Position numbers and translations under genes: made by a program | In this document: positions 22,432 to 33,607 of the stretch, piece by piece | How the letters are laid out: each line of letters starts with the position of its first letter | Position numbering within the stretch: position 1 is the stretch's first letter | Assembly: GCA_002286715.1 (NCBI GenBank) | Contig: NSJX01000001.1 | Location: forward strand, 1,096,414-1,160,413 | DNA: 64,000 nucleotides | DNA from: Dentipellis sp. KUC8613 | Taxonomy: Eukaryota > Basidiomycota > Agaricomycetes > Russulales > Hericiaceae | Direction: 5' to 3' | Notes under the pieces: model-generated | Seen by the model: the letters and a program-made list of their open reading frames with translations, nothing else | The model's database searches: none | Told to the model about the DNA's origin: nothing

Positions 22432-25400
22432 TCAGGCACCTCCCTCCGACTTCACGGCGTCTGGGTCCTGCTCTTGCTCTCCGCTTGTCGGCGCCCCGGT
22501 CGAGTTCAAGCCTAGATCTTGAGGAGTGAACGAAGCAACATCATACGTGTTGCCCGAGCCAGACACGTAATCGGGGAAAGACAGTCCTGCCTGGTGTACA
22601 CCAGCCAAAGGATCGTCCTGAGGAACCGACGTATCCATATACGAAGGCAAGCCGTAGGCGTCATGATTATACGCGGAAGAGTCAAGAGAGCCAGGTGGGT
22701 ATGGTTCGTGCTGCAGCGCGGCAAGCATACTGGAGGTGGTAGGGGTATGGTTCATCATTTGCTGTGGACGCGAGTCGATGCCGTTGCCGAACGACTCTTG
22801 CCCAGGCATTGGAGATAGGGTAAAGAATTGCTGTTGCATGACCGGCTCGACGGACGCCGCGACTGAGGTTGTTGACAGTGCAACATTGCGCAAGACGTTG
22901 AGCGCGATCCAATCGCTAAGTTGAGGGTAACACTGTAAGTGAAACAGTGTATGTGGTACCAAATAATGACCTACTCCAAGAACAACTTGAGGATCTGGAA
23001 AGCGCCGAAGGTGGGGTCACTTCGTATTGTCTATGAAATCGCCGGTCATTAGCTGCTCTTCGACGTACGAGAAGGTATTGGCTTACCAAATCTCGCATAA
23101 CTTGGTTTGTCACGTAACCCCACCGTATCAGCACGCTCCTCGAGCTCAAAGTGCTCCTATCCTCAGCACCATTGGGCCCCTGCCCTCCCATGAGCCTCTC
23201 GCAGCATTTGTCCGCCCACGTCATGACATCTCTGACAGGCTCCGCACTTTTCGCTAACCCGTCCATCAAGCTCCGGAAGTCGACTTCTAGAAGCTGCATA
23301 AGGTCTTCATGTCGACAGTTGCAGACTAGCGCAGACTGGTTGCGAACAGACTCAAAGTCAATCTTCTCCCAGGAACGTCGCATCTCGCTAAGTTGCTTCT
23401 GGTTGGTCAAAACCGTGTTGAGGGCCTGCGTAACTTGATATATATCCAGGAACCGCACTACGTGAGGCGTCAGCGGTGGGTATACATGTTACGGGATATT
23501 TCGACGTACAAACAAGGTGACCAAAACGAGCGCCCAACTCGACCTTCGGCTCTACGAAGGTATTCCCATAGTTCTCTAACGACACAAGAAGGATCTTCTC
23601 CATCTTGTCAGCCAATTGACGAAGACTCGCCAACGAGGCCGGGGAGATTGAAGATAGTAGCTGCGAGCGAAGGATCTCGAGTATTTCCTGAAATTCAAAA
23701 GAGAAAAAAATCAGACCTTTCTGTCAGAAGTCCAAAAAGAGAGGGACGTACATCGTAGGCGATGGCATCTCCTTTTGCCATCAGACCCGCAATAGCCGGT
23801 GCGTGCACCACCTCGCGGTGAGTCCCGCTAAGATTCGTCCAGAATGACCTAACGTGCATCTCGAACTGATCGAAGCGGAAATATCTGACGGCGTCCAACA
23901 GCGCGTCCAGGTGATCCAAGAACCACCCCCATACCTCCCGGGCGGCAATGCTGTGGGCAGACGTTGACGCATTGGATCCAATGGCCTCCTCAATTGATGG
24001 GAAGTAAGGAAGCTGGCGCACGGATGTAGCCTGCTGCGAATTAGCCAAGTACGAAGCAGTGCCATTAGTGCCTACAGTGGCGTGAGGCTGCACGACCGTC
24101 CCGTCCTGGCCAGGGTGTCTCCTAATAGGTGCCTGCGTGGGGAACGAGGTCGACGCAGGCCGCGGAGCAGCCTGAGCATGGGAAAGGAGCGTGGCTGCGG
24201 TGGGTGTTTTGTCGGCAAGATCCTCAGAGTATAGAATGGGGCTCTTGACACCGTTGTTTAGAGTCAATGAATTCCTCTTGGAGACATTCCCAGAGCTGCC
24301 ACCCTCGGACTCATCTTCGTCGTCCTCGTCGGAACGGTCCTCGCCCCGCTGCGATGCCTCAGCCTGTTCATTTGCGATGCGGGCAGCATTGATTGATTGT
24401 TGGGCAGCATTGTTGTTCGATTTCCGGATGTAATCCTGGAGCCACTCAGCCTCCGCTGATGTCGCTGGTCGGATGCCACAATCTGTTTTGATGCGTGAGG
24501 ATCAAACGAAGAGGACAGACTAGGCAGGACACGCACAGTGATATTTGCTGTTGCCTCTCACGCCGAGTCGCCGTGTCTTGATCGTGGGAAAGCAGAGCCT
24601 GATGGCCTTGCCCAGCGTGGCAGTGTTGATATGCGGAATGCCATACTGATCGCAAACTCTCCTGTATGAAAAGTACAGGCCTTGACGGGGTACATTCCCA
24701 TCAGGATAGGGCGCGTAGTTTGCTGTGAGCCTGAGATAACGGTGTGAACGAGGGGTGAGGAGGACGGGGACGACAGAGGGGGGGCAGACTCACCATGCCT
24801 GCACAAAGATCTGCTTTGCCCGGTCAGACGCACTCGTCGTCGTCGCAGCACGGACGTTGGCGGCCAGTTTCTCCAATGTGTGATCAGGGCTGAGTGTCAT
24901 CCGGCCGAAAGCCCCCGTCGCATGCATGGCCTCCTGGGTAGACATGACCGACTGACCGCTGACGAACATGTTCTGATAATCGGCGGGGCTGCCTGCGAGG
25001 AACATGGAGATGTCTTCGGTCTCGCTGGACGAGGAATGGACGCTCTCTGCATCCCTAGGATAGGGAGAGGCAGCCGCCCGGGCTCTGATGTGGGATGCTC
25101 GGATATGGCCCTTCAAGGCGGGATTGGAGAGGTTGTGGTTGGGGGGAGAGTCGGCGGGGGAGTGGAGGTCAGCGGCAGAGAGAGAGTAGGCGGCAGAGGC
25201 GCGGTCGTTGACGAGGGCAGAGGAACGGCCGAGCTGGTATGAGGCACGGAAGAGGTCCTCGGCAGAAAGCGCGCCCATCCCTGCTGACGTCCGCACTACG
25301 CCACCCTGGGAAGATTGCGGGCGCGACCCCGGCGACGACGACGACAGCGAATTCGACCGCGAGTGGTGGTGTCCGGGCATGAAGTCCATCGGCAGGTTCG

Positions 25401-25437
25401 ACGCCATGCTTGCACTGTGCAGGTTCACGGCGGCCAT
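22432..25437 (-). CDS. RFX-family winged-helix transcription factor
   Basis: Nuclear regulator with the RFX DNA-binding domain (fungal relatives include yeast Rfx1/Crt1, which represses DNA-damage genes, and Sak1). From ATG 25437 a Ser-rich N-terminal part of about 210 residues leads to QAWLTANYAPYPDGNVPR, LYFSYRRVCDQYGIPHINTA, TLGKAIRLCFPTIKTRRLGV and RGNSKYH, the diagnostic winged helix with its wing residues, spread over two exons (about 24805-24480). An acidic region (RSDEDDEDESEGG) follows, then the helical extended region typical of RFX proteins (WGWFLDHLDALLDAVRYFRF), and a Pro/Gln-rich tail ending SEGGA, stop at 22432. Introns at about 24720, 24540, 23750, 23510, 23460, 23090 and 22970. 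Whether it controls ribonucleotide reductase genes here is inference. Confidence 0.92.
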
Positions 25438-25959
25438 AGAGATTAGTGGGTTAGAGAGATTGTAGAGTTAGAGGAGCGGGTGGTAAGGACTGTGGGATGC
25501 GTCTAATAGCGGACCAGCCGAAAGACGAGAGAAGAGACGAGAAAGAGCGTCAATTAGATATATAACAGCTGCGAAGAATGATGGGGGCAGTTCCAAGGCG
25601 AGGGGGAAGATGGGAGCAGGGCGCGGAAAGACGCTGCCACTGTCAAGAGATTATGAATGCTCGTGGGCTCTGCCGCGAGGAATAGAGGAGAGTAGAGTCC
25701 TCGCCAGCCTCAGGACTAGAGCACGCGAGGACGAGTAGAGCAAAAGGAGCTGAGAGATGAAGGAGAGTCGATCTGCGGGTCGTCGGTGGTCAAGGCAACA
25801 CGGAGCCGGTTTTAGAGGGACTGAAGCTTTTGATGAGCTGTCTAGTCCTTCCTGCCGTCTATTACTAGTCTGGCTTATACAATCCCCCAAAGCCGCCCTA
25901 TCGGATTCACCCGTCCCTATTTACAGCCACTCATCTGATCTCTCATCATCCTTCCGTCC
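25438..25959. other. Intergenic, upstream of the RFX gene
   Basis: Between the RFX start (-) and the stop of the endopolyphosphatase (-). It should hold the RFX promoter and leader and the 3' end of the other gene. Purine-rich on the + strand (many aga/gag runs, 25440-25620), i.e. a pyrimidine-rich stretch just upstream of the RFX start, common at fungal promoters. Confidence 0.5.
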
Positions 25960-28446
25960 TCACTCGTCCCCCATGTACATATACTTCCGGAATCGCCGTC
26001 GCAGCTTCGTCTTCTCTGGCCGCCCCAGCTTCTGCGCGAGCTGGATCCAAGACGGTATCGTCAGGTCCTTCATCTTGTACGGCGCGTATTTCGACTCCTT
26101 GGATCCTGTCCAGTCCCGCAACGATCGGGGCAAGTGCCGCAAAGGCACCGGGTACGTAAAGTTGTCCGGCGGATGTAGCTCTTCGGGGCGATACGTCAGA
26201 TACTCCAGCTTGAACTTGGGCCGGTGCGTCTTGTCCACGAGCTGTTCCTCTTCCAAATAATACTACCGCCCGGCGTCAGCGACCATACACAATAGCATTC
26301 CGCACAAAAGAGCGCACCTGTGCATATCCCAACGGCGACCACAGAGTGTTGCGTCGACTCGGCGCGTCGGGGTCCGAATACCAGGGCTCGTTCAAGTTAC
26401 AGCGCCATGTGTCCTGATACGCTCGCTTCTTGCAGTACGTGTCTCGGCTACCGCCTCCGTGTCGGTGTCCATGCTTCCGTTTACCGGAGCCCTCTACTCC
26501 GCCATCTGGGCCTTGAAATCTGCGATCTTGCGCATTCGTCACGTTGTACGAAAAGACGCGGAAGGACGGCAAGTAAGGGTTGGGCACTACAGACGGTGAA
26601 ACGTTGACCACCCCGTATTTGTCGTAGTCTGCCTTTTTCGCCTTCTGGGGCAAGGCACTGAAGTCTTTGAGCAGCGCATCATACAGCTCATCATGTGCGA
26701 GCACGCTCTCGCCATCATGACGCGCATGCAATGTATCACTCTTGGATGGGAACTGTAAATCATCAGCTTCTACGAAGAAGAACTAACCAGGGTGACGTGT
26801 CAATCAAAGCAGAGAAAAGACGGATAGCGCCTTACATGGTCGTTGTTCATATGCTATTGGACGATGTCGTAAGTCATGCATCCGATTATCGCAGATCTCA
26901 TACTTACCCCGTACAAGTGCCCCAGTATCGTGTCCTGGAACCGCAGGGATAATTCGACATAACGAACATGCTAATGGTCTCATATTCAGCATTGGAGCAA
27001 GGCAGAAGACAGCCAGACTCACGCATTCAGGGAAGTAATTCCCCGGAGACGGTGGTACGTGACCGGACAGCCAGACCTGTGCAGAGGCGTGAGCAGGTCA
27101 GAAGAATCCGATTGATATCTATGCACACCTGCATTCCTCGTTTTCTGAATGTCTCCAACTGTACTTCAAGCCAGTCGAATTGCAAATTTCCAGGATCGTC
27201 AGGGTCGTTGAACTCGCATCCGCCCACCGCTAAATGGGTCATCAGAAGCTGGAGAGTTTCCATAATTATCGCACCAACCTTTGTTAGAATCATAAAAATA
27301 CATTGTGTTCAGGCTTATAACTGCCAATTGCTTGGGTATAACTTCAACTGAATAATATGCGCCTCGTTGAAAAACTTGATATGACGGAAACGGTACAAAT
27401 GTGCTCCACAACCTACAAACGGCTTCAGTAGCATTGCACGACAAGCTTTGTGGAGACGCACGATGAAAACTTGCTGATTATGTCGTTCGGGCCTGGATGC
27501 AATGTTAACTGAGAGCGAGAAACTCGGACATGAACGCATACCAGCTGCAAGGATATTCTGAAGACAACCGATGTGACCGTTAGTTTTGCTCAGGAGTACA
27601 AAGCAGCATTATTTACATGGGCTGGAAAACAGAGGCGTGAGCGGTGATAACAAATCGAGGAGGAATTTGACTTACGCCAAACATCATTATTACCTATTGT
27701 ATAGGGCGCAAAGATGATGAGTCTGCCGCATGTCAAGCACGAGAGACAAACCTAGACTTGGTACCACCGGTACGCCCTTCTTGACGAAAACCTCCTCCAT
27801 CTTCGCTGCGATGACTCTATTCAACTCGTATATTTCTTTGAGCGTTCGAGGTTGCTTTCGATCGTTGTCATGCCTAGCGAGGCGTCAGGGACAGGCCACG
27901 ACTTGAAAAGGCCAGCGCTCACCTGGCATTATCTCCCGTCCCTGCGCATGGAAGTAAGGTCAAATACTGAAGGCAGCCGCCGGTAGGAACACATACATAT
28001 CACAAAATCGACCTCTGATGCCCAGTTCTTGCTCAGGAAGTCCAGCGTCAGATTGGTAAGGCGGAAAGGAGAGTCGCAATCGCTGCAAAGTATTGAATCC
28101 ACATAGGAAAATTGAAACGGTATGCAGCATACCTGAATGGTGTGCCATAGAACCCTGCTCGTTCCTTGTCCTTTTTCGGCTTCTTTCTATGGCATGCGGA
28201 GGATACTGACGCGCCAGTGTTGTAGTATGGGTCTGGGTGGATGTCGGTGATGTGCAGGAACCGACCACGTAGTTTCCCCCTGGATTCTATGGTATTGTCG
28301 TGTGACTAGGTGAGCACACGAACGCAGTCCAACGTGTGCAGATACTGACCAGGCTCTGGAGCTTGCAGTGGGGCCTGAGTCGGGGCCGAGAAAACATAAG
28401 CCGAGCATAAAAGAACGACAAGGGCGAGGGGCGTGAAGGCGATCAT
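25960..28446 (-). CDS. ppn1: Endopolyphosphatase (vacuolar, Ppn1 type)
   Basis: Metallophosphoesterase that cuts inorganic polyphosphate chains in the vacuole. ATG 28446 opens with a hydrophobic signal-anchor (FTPLALVVLLCSAYVF). The phosphoesterase motifs follow in order over many short exons: GRFLHITDIHPDPYY (D-x-H), FYGTPF, GDNAR-HDNDRKQPRTLKEI, GNNDVW, SGHVPPSPGNYFPEC. The C-terminal part has YGVVNVSPSVVPNPYLPSF and a Cys-bearing segment (YCKKRAYQDTWRCNLNEPW), then a basic tail stopping at 25960. About ten introns. The D-x-H, GDNxRHD, GNND and GHxPP motifs are all present, so it should be active. Ppn1 is matured by vacuolar proteolysis in yeast; that is not visible here. Confidence 0.9.
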
Positions 28447-29137
28447 GGAGGCAACATTCAAGGTTGGAAGCGAGCGGCGTGTTGAGCCACAAGCATGAAG
28501 AGATGAAATATACACATTGGGCCGGTCAGCGTTGGATCGCAATGCCCCATAACAAGCCAGCGCACGTTCGTCCGACGTATGTGATTACAACGAAGACATC
28601 CAAGCCTGCGCATTGCTCGAATTGGCTTCTGTCCCCCGGCCAGTCCATACTGCACCCAGCCATCCTCAACTCCGACGCCTCCGACTCTAATAATAATGTC
28701 CCTCGGGCCTCTGTGTGTACTGTGCCGCTGCGGCGACAGTGCGGCCTTGGAATATCTCTACAAAATGCCGACGCCTCCGACAGAGAAGGAGGATCTGATT
28801 AGATGCACAAATGAACCGCCTCGGATTGAGAATGACTAAGCCGGAGTGGACCCCGTCAATTGAGTCATTCGGCTTCTTTGGGCTCAGCAAACGTGCGAAT
28901 TGTTATAAGCTCGACCTTTCTCCCTCTTTCCCCGTCCACGTTCTTCGCTCCTTTCGTATACACATCCGTCATACAGCATAGACCTAGAGGCTGTAGTCAT
29001 CGGTATCTGTCTGCATCACTTCATCCAGTGTTCATCCACTTGCTGCGGTCTATAAGAACGCGTTCCCAGCTATACAACTGCCTTCCCATCACTCGCACCC
29101 CGCCCACTTTTCCCCCACCTCGGACTTGTTCGTCTCA
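28447..29137. promoter_or_regulatory. Divergent promoter region, ppn1 / small unknown gene
   Basis: 691 bp between divergent starts; both promoters lie here. The last 200 bp before 29138 are pyrimidine-rich on the + strand, which fits the leader of the + gene. No exon was supported. Confidence 0.45.
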
Positions 29138-29736
29138 ATGGACCGCTTTCTCGCCCCGCAGTCCCCTGAAGCCAAGGCACACTTCCACGTCACGTATGTC
29201 TTCAGACAGCTTGTTTAACGCTTAGTCCTGACCCCGCCGTCCTTCAGTGAGAACTTCCATGACTGGGACATGGAGCAGGCCTCTCCCAATGAAACCATCA
29301 TTGCTGGATGTGCCTCTTATCAGGCCTTGAACCGCTACTTGGGCGGTGCTGACCTCGTTATTCTGCCACGCACGATGAAGGAGTTGGAGAGCATTCTGTA
29401 AGCCTTTCCCCTGTCCATCCTTTGTGGCCTGATTCTCACCCGTGGCTCAAGGCGGAGATACTCGTACGACGCCATTCACAATATCATTGCCAAGGCGCGC
29501 AACTCGCTTCAACCCGGCGGTTACAGTCGGGTAAGTTCGCTTATTTAGGCTTCGTGTCGGCATGGTGTCTAATCTACGCGGTGCAGATATGCCACTTGTG
29601 CGAAGAATCAATCCGAAACGTCCTGAACACCGGCGATAATGCGGCTACCCTTATGGCATTGCACCACCCTCATAACTCCGAGCACGTTGGCCACGACAGG
29701 GACCATCTCTCCGGCAAGCGTATCACGACGATATGA
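29138..29736 (+). CDS. Small protein of unknown function
   Basis: Four exons joined by three short introns (about 29194-29247, 29399-29451 and 29531-29586); stop TGA 29734-29736. About 140 residues. It begins MDRFLAPQSPEAKAHFHVTE and continues NFHDWDMEQASPNETIIAGC, YLGGADLVILPRTMKELESI, then IHNIIAKARNSLQPGGYSR, ICHLCEESIRNVLNTGDNAA and a His-rich end. No signal peptide or membrane helix. The CxxC-like ICHLCEE pair is too short for a zinc finger on its own. The clean splicing and frame argue that the gene is real. No family recognised. Confidence 0.65.
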
Positions 29737-30027
29737 TTGTCTGGCTTATTGTTATTGTTCTCGTCCGCCCCGTCGTCTCTGTAGCATCACCAGCAGCTTT
29801 GTCGTTTCTTGCACCGCTTTTGTTACCCCTTTCGCCCCACATTTTCATCTCATTGTACCATTGCCAACCCATATACTATACTCGTCCAACGTTCTGTAGA
29901 TAATGTTTATCTTACAGATTCCCCCGTTTTTCTGTAATTGTCTTGAACACCAATTGTATGCAATGTATTTGCGATGAGCACGTTCGTTGCTGCAGAGGAC
30001 GCGCGTACGATCCAGACATGCCGAAGA

Positions 30028-30040
30028 GCAACACAAATCT
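30028..30040. repeat. Target-site duplication, copy at the 3' end of the retrotransposon
   Basis: The 13 bases GCAACACAAATCT are repeated exactly at 33083-33095, bracketing the element. Confidence 0.9.
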
Positions 30041-33000
30041 TTTTTTGACAAGCTTTATTATTAGATAGCTACTATATCACTATTTCTAAATAATGACTCG
30101 AGTACTATCTAATTGCTTAAAGCGCGTCTCCTCAGGTTTTATCAGAGAGAGACGCAGGTCGAGGAAAAATGCTTTATGCACGAACGCGGTGAGCGAACAG
30201 TGTGGGATTCTAAGGTCTCCCGTTCTCCCGTTAATTAGGGGTTCGAGGAGGCTTTATACCCACCAAAACCTCAAGTTGTTTGTGCCAGTTGTCTGGCGGG
30301 TTGTGAAGGACGTCGGTCCATGTCGCGGCAGTTTGTTTCCTTAGTTTCTCGGTTCGTCGTAGCTTAATTGCAACTATACGGTCCATTGTTAGTCGGTTGT
30401 TTATCTGCTTTTGCCAGCGCGTTATGATTTGTAGTCTGGTGTGTGATTTTTTCCCTATGGTTCTCTCGCATCGTAGCACCCATATTAGGTGTGCGGATTC
30501 TGATATTAGGATTCTTAGAAGGCGTGAGGCGCCTTGATGTATATCGTTTTTGTTCGTGGTTTCATTCTGGCTTTCGCCGTTTCCGTGACCGGCGTATATT
30601 TGACTCTTCTTAACAGTGAGCTTCCCGCATGCTAATATTATTCCTAGGTTAATCTCGGGCCAAGCTTCATCGCCATATGGCCACAGTTCTCGGGCAAGGC
30701 GCCAAATCGTTTTTGCAACTTCGTTCGTGCATTCTTGGTCTGTAAGTATATGTTCCATATCCTCATTTGTATGTCCACATGAGGTACATTTTCCAAGGGC
30801 TTCATACCCCGGTATGTGATCCCATTGGTCGCCTAGTCTGTAGACTTGGTGTATTGATCTAAATAAGAATTGCTGTATTTTCTTCTGTAGATCTTTGTGG
30901 AAGCAGCTTTCCCATAGCGAGCTATACGTCTCTGTTTCATTGGTGAATTCTTTCAGGGCGGCTTGCGCTCTTCCGAGGTTAATGTTCGCACGCGGTCTGT
31001 CATGGGGGGGGACTCTTTCCCGGATTCCTTGGTACGCAATCGATTGCGTGATTGTGGCGATCTTCGCTCCCTGGAGGTTGAAGCTGGGCTTAATTGTTAG
31101 GTCTAGTTCGTCTGGTTCGTCCTTTTCCGCTCCTTCCTTCGCCTTCTCATCTGACTGTTCATTTCCTGGTTCACCGTTGTGTCCTTTTACCCATTTGAAT
31201 TTTGTTGTCGCCGTTCTCATTCGGAGGAGGGTCGCCGCGACTCGGAAGAATATGCTATTTCTTATTCCTATCCATCCTCGGTCTTCCCATTCTTGGAGGT
31301 GTTTCGTGAGTCCATTTATCGAGTATTTCGAGTCTGATTTTATTGTTAATGGGGCAAAGTTCTCGGTTTGGCGTACGGCTTCTGCTATCGCTACGAGTTC
31401 TCCCACTTGGTTTGTTTGCTGAGGTCCAGGGATTCGGATCGATCTATTTCTTGGGTGGTTGTGGGCGATCCAAATCCCAGCACCACATCGTGCATTCTCT
31501 TTCCCGTTGTTAAAGCACGCGCCATCCGTATATATTGTTTGGTGCTCTTTGGGTAGGTTCAGCCCATTTCCGACAAAGGTGAGTCGGTCGGCGGGTTCTT
31601 CGATGAATGTTTTGTCGTCTACAAAGATTCTAAAGCATTCTGCTAGGCTAGTTTTGCATGTGACTGAGGGATCAAAAGTTATTTCGCCATTCTCGCGGTG
31701 GGCGACGATGTTTTGTTGCTTTCTTCGATGGGTAAAGGAGAGGTTGTCCGGTGGGTATTCATGTTTTGGATTTAGTTTGGGTGCAATTCCGTTGATCACA
31801 TTTAGTGCTTTCTGCGCGCATTTGTTCGGGTGTGGGCAGCCTTTTTGCCGATCCAACTTGCATGGCGGGCATTTACAGTTTATTGCATTTCGATGCGGGT
31901 GGCCTGGTTCCGGGTTTTCGATTCTTTTCGCAGTTTTCATTAAGTCTATCACTGTTAGTGCTTCATGGTTTTCTAGGAGGCATTTCATTTTGCGGTCATT
32001 AACCGGTTTTGGCGCCCCCAGATGGTACCACGCGGGGAGCTGCTCTTTGAGGTCTTTAGTTATTTTAAGCGCGGCAAAGGTAGTATTAAACTCTTTCGCT
32101 ACTTTGAACATATTGATTGTTTCTTGCCCAAGGAAGTTCGTGCGTTTTCCTTGGAGGACAGGGTTCCAAGTTTGTAGGAAGGTATTTATCGTGGCTACGT
32201 CGTTGAATCCTTTTGGGATTATCTTGTTAACTAGTAGGTCTGTTATGAACGCCCATTTTGGGCGCGTTGGACTCAGGTCTAGGTACGCCCTGAGCCAGGT
32301 TATTTGTATGGCTTTATTTCTCGTCTTGATGTCTAGGAGACCGATGCCTCCTTCGGCGCGAGGGCGGTAAAGTTGGTCCATTGCCACTGGCGGTGTGTGT
32401 TTTCCGTCCCATATGAAGTTTCTTATTATTTTAATTAGCTCTTTTTCGACATGGTCTGGCATTCCTTGAACTTTTGCTCTGAATTGGGTTCGTCCCCCAG
32501 CATTCATTTGTACTATTAGGCTTTTTCCGTTGAGCGTCGGGTGCGCTTTAGCCCACATTTTGAAATTCGCTTCTATTGTTTCTAGCGTCGTTTCCCAAGG
32601 GCCTATGTTGTCAACGTGGTTCCCTATCCACGCTCCCAGGTAGCGCGTTGCATCCTTGTCTTTCGCAATTCTGATGTTCTGATCCAGCGGCTCTCGGTCG
32701 TTCTGGTTTATCTTGCGCGTTCGTATGATTGTGTCTCGGTGTTCTTGGGAACCTATAGGTATGATTTCTGTTTTTGAGATGTTAAACTTGGCACCTGACG
32801 CAAGGCACCATTTGTCGAGTAGTTCTTTGACGTCGTCGTACCGGTCTTCCTTGCTCAGGTATAAAGCGGTGTCGTCTGCGAATAGGCTAACAAGTACTCT
32901 CTTTTGCAGTCCTGGGATGTTAAATCCTTTCAGCTTTGGCGAAGCTTTGATCATGGAAGGTAGGGTTTCTATGGCGAGGTCGAAGAGGAGGCATGACAGC

Positions 33001-33082
33001 GGGTCGCCTTGTCGTACACCCCGTGTTACTTTGTACGGTTTGCTGAAGAAGCCATTAAGAGCTACTTGGGTGTAAGCATTTT
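30041..33082 (-). mobile_element. 5'-truncated non-LTR retrotransposon (Tad1-like LINE)
   Basis: An element of 3042 bp inserted on the minus strand. Its 3' end is a short A tail (a T run at 30041-30046 on the + strand), after about 190 bp of 3' untranslated region. Its 5' end is cut inside the reverse transcriptase at 33082. A perfect 13-bp duplication flanks it (30028-30040, 33083-33095). Both signs fit target-primed reverse transcription that stopped early. The coding part is uninterrupted, so the insertion looks recent. The RT-plus-RNase H layout with a final zinc finger is that of Tad1-clade LINEs in fungi. Clade assignment is an inference; the element class is certain. Confidence 0.93.
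30231..33082 (-). pseudogene. Truncated LINE ORF2: partial reverse transcriptase, RNase H and zinc finger
   Basis: About 950 uninterrupted codons remain. The protein begins inside the RT at AYTQVALNGFF, then KVTRGVRQGDPLSC (near 33030-32990) and the catalytic FADD (32882-32868). The earlier RT blocks, including the first catalytic Asp, and the endonuclease are missing, so it cannot be a working polymerase alone. Next come the thumb-like region, a Cys-rich segment (CKCPPCKLDRQKGC), and a complete RNase H with YTDGACF, GELVAIAEAV, SDSKYSI and HNGEPGNEQSDEKA. The C-terminus has a CTSCGHTNEDMEHIL zinc-binding motif. In the genome the open frame continues upstream to 33359, but those 92 codons are flanking DNA. 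Confidence 0.9.
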
Positions 33083-33095
33083 GCAACACAAATCT
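33083..33095. repeat. Target-site duplication, copy at the 5' truncation of the retrotransposon
   Basis: Identical to 30028-30040. The pre-insertion site would read straight from position 30040 into 33096. Confidence 0.9.
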
Positions 33096-33607
33096 GTCAG
33101 GCTGAAGAGTGTGTGTAAGTATAGCAAAGCGCGCGCATGAAACAGCTAATCTTATCGCGCGACATGCACGCGGCGGACCAATCACTGCGCGGTCGGCGGC
33201 GGTCTCCGGCGCGGTCCACAGACGCCGGGGATGGCCGTCGCGTCCTCGGAGGCAAAACCTCGAGGTGATCCAAGGTGATCTCTTTCGCACTGCGCTTTGC
33301 CTCGAGGCACTCCTCGAGGCTACCTTTCTTCTCTCAGGACCTTTCCGGCGAACCGACATCGTGGCTGATTCCTGAAGTTTTACATGCTTAAATATGGCGC
33401 GCGCGGCCTGTGCTTTCCTCGAGGTTTGCGTCCGCCCGCAATCTCCACCATTAGCCTCGGGTTATCCTCACGACAGCAACGACTCCTTCTCCCCTCCCCT
33501 CGATTCCCAATATGAGGACTCAAAGTCAGTCTCGCGGCCAGTCAAGACCGACTCGTGCGCCCGCCCGCCCCTCCCCTCTTGCTGCTTTCTTCAGGGTAGC
33601 TCGTACC
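33096..33607. promoter_or_regulatory. Upstream region of the first MARVEL-like gene with repeated CCTCGAGG
   Basis: No coding exon is supported. Four copies of the 8-bp palindrome CCTCGAGG lie within 167 bp (33258-33265, 33300-33307, 33312-33319, 33417-33424). A pyrimidine-rich stretch follows before the start at 33608. Confidence 0.45.

Noticed and set aside
30238..30260. GGGTTCGAGG read as a tRNA T-arm
   Set aside because: No matching acceptor or anticodon stem nearby; it is the 3' coding end of the LINE.
31459..32370. Plus-strand open frame of 303 codons inside the LINE
   Set aside because: Antisense to the RT/RNase H frame, whose motifs are unmistakable.
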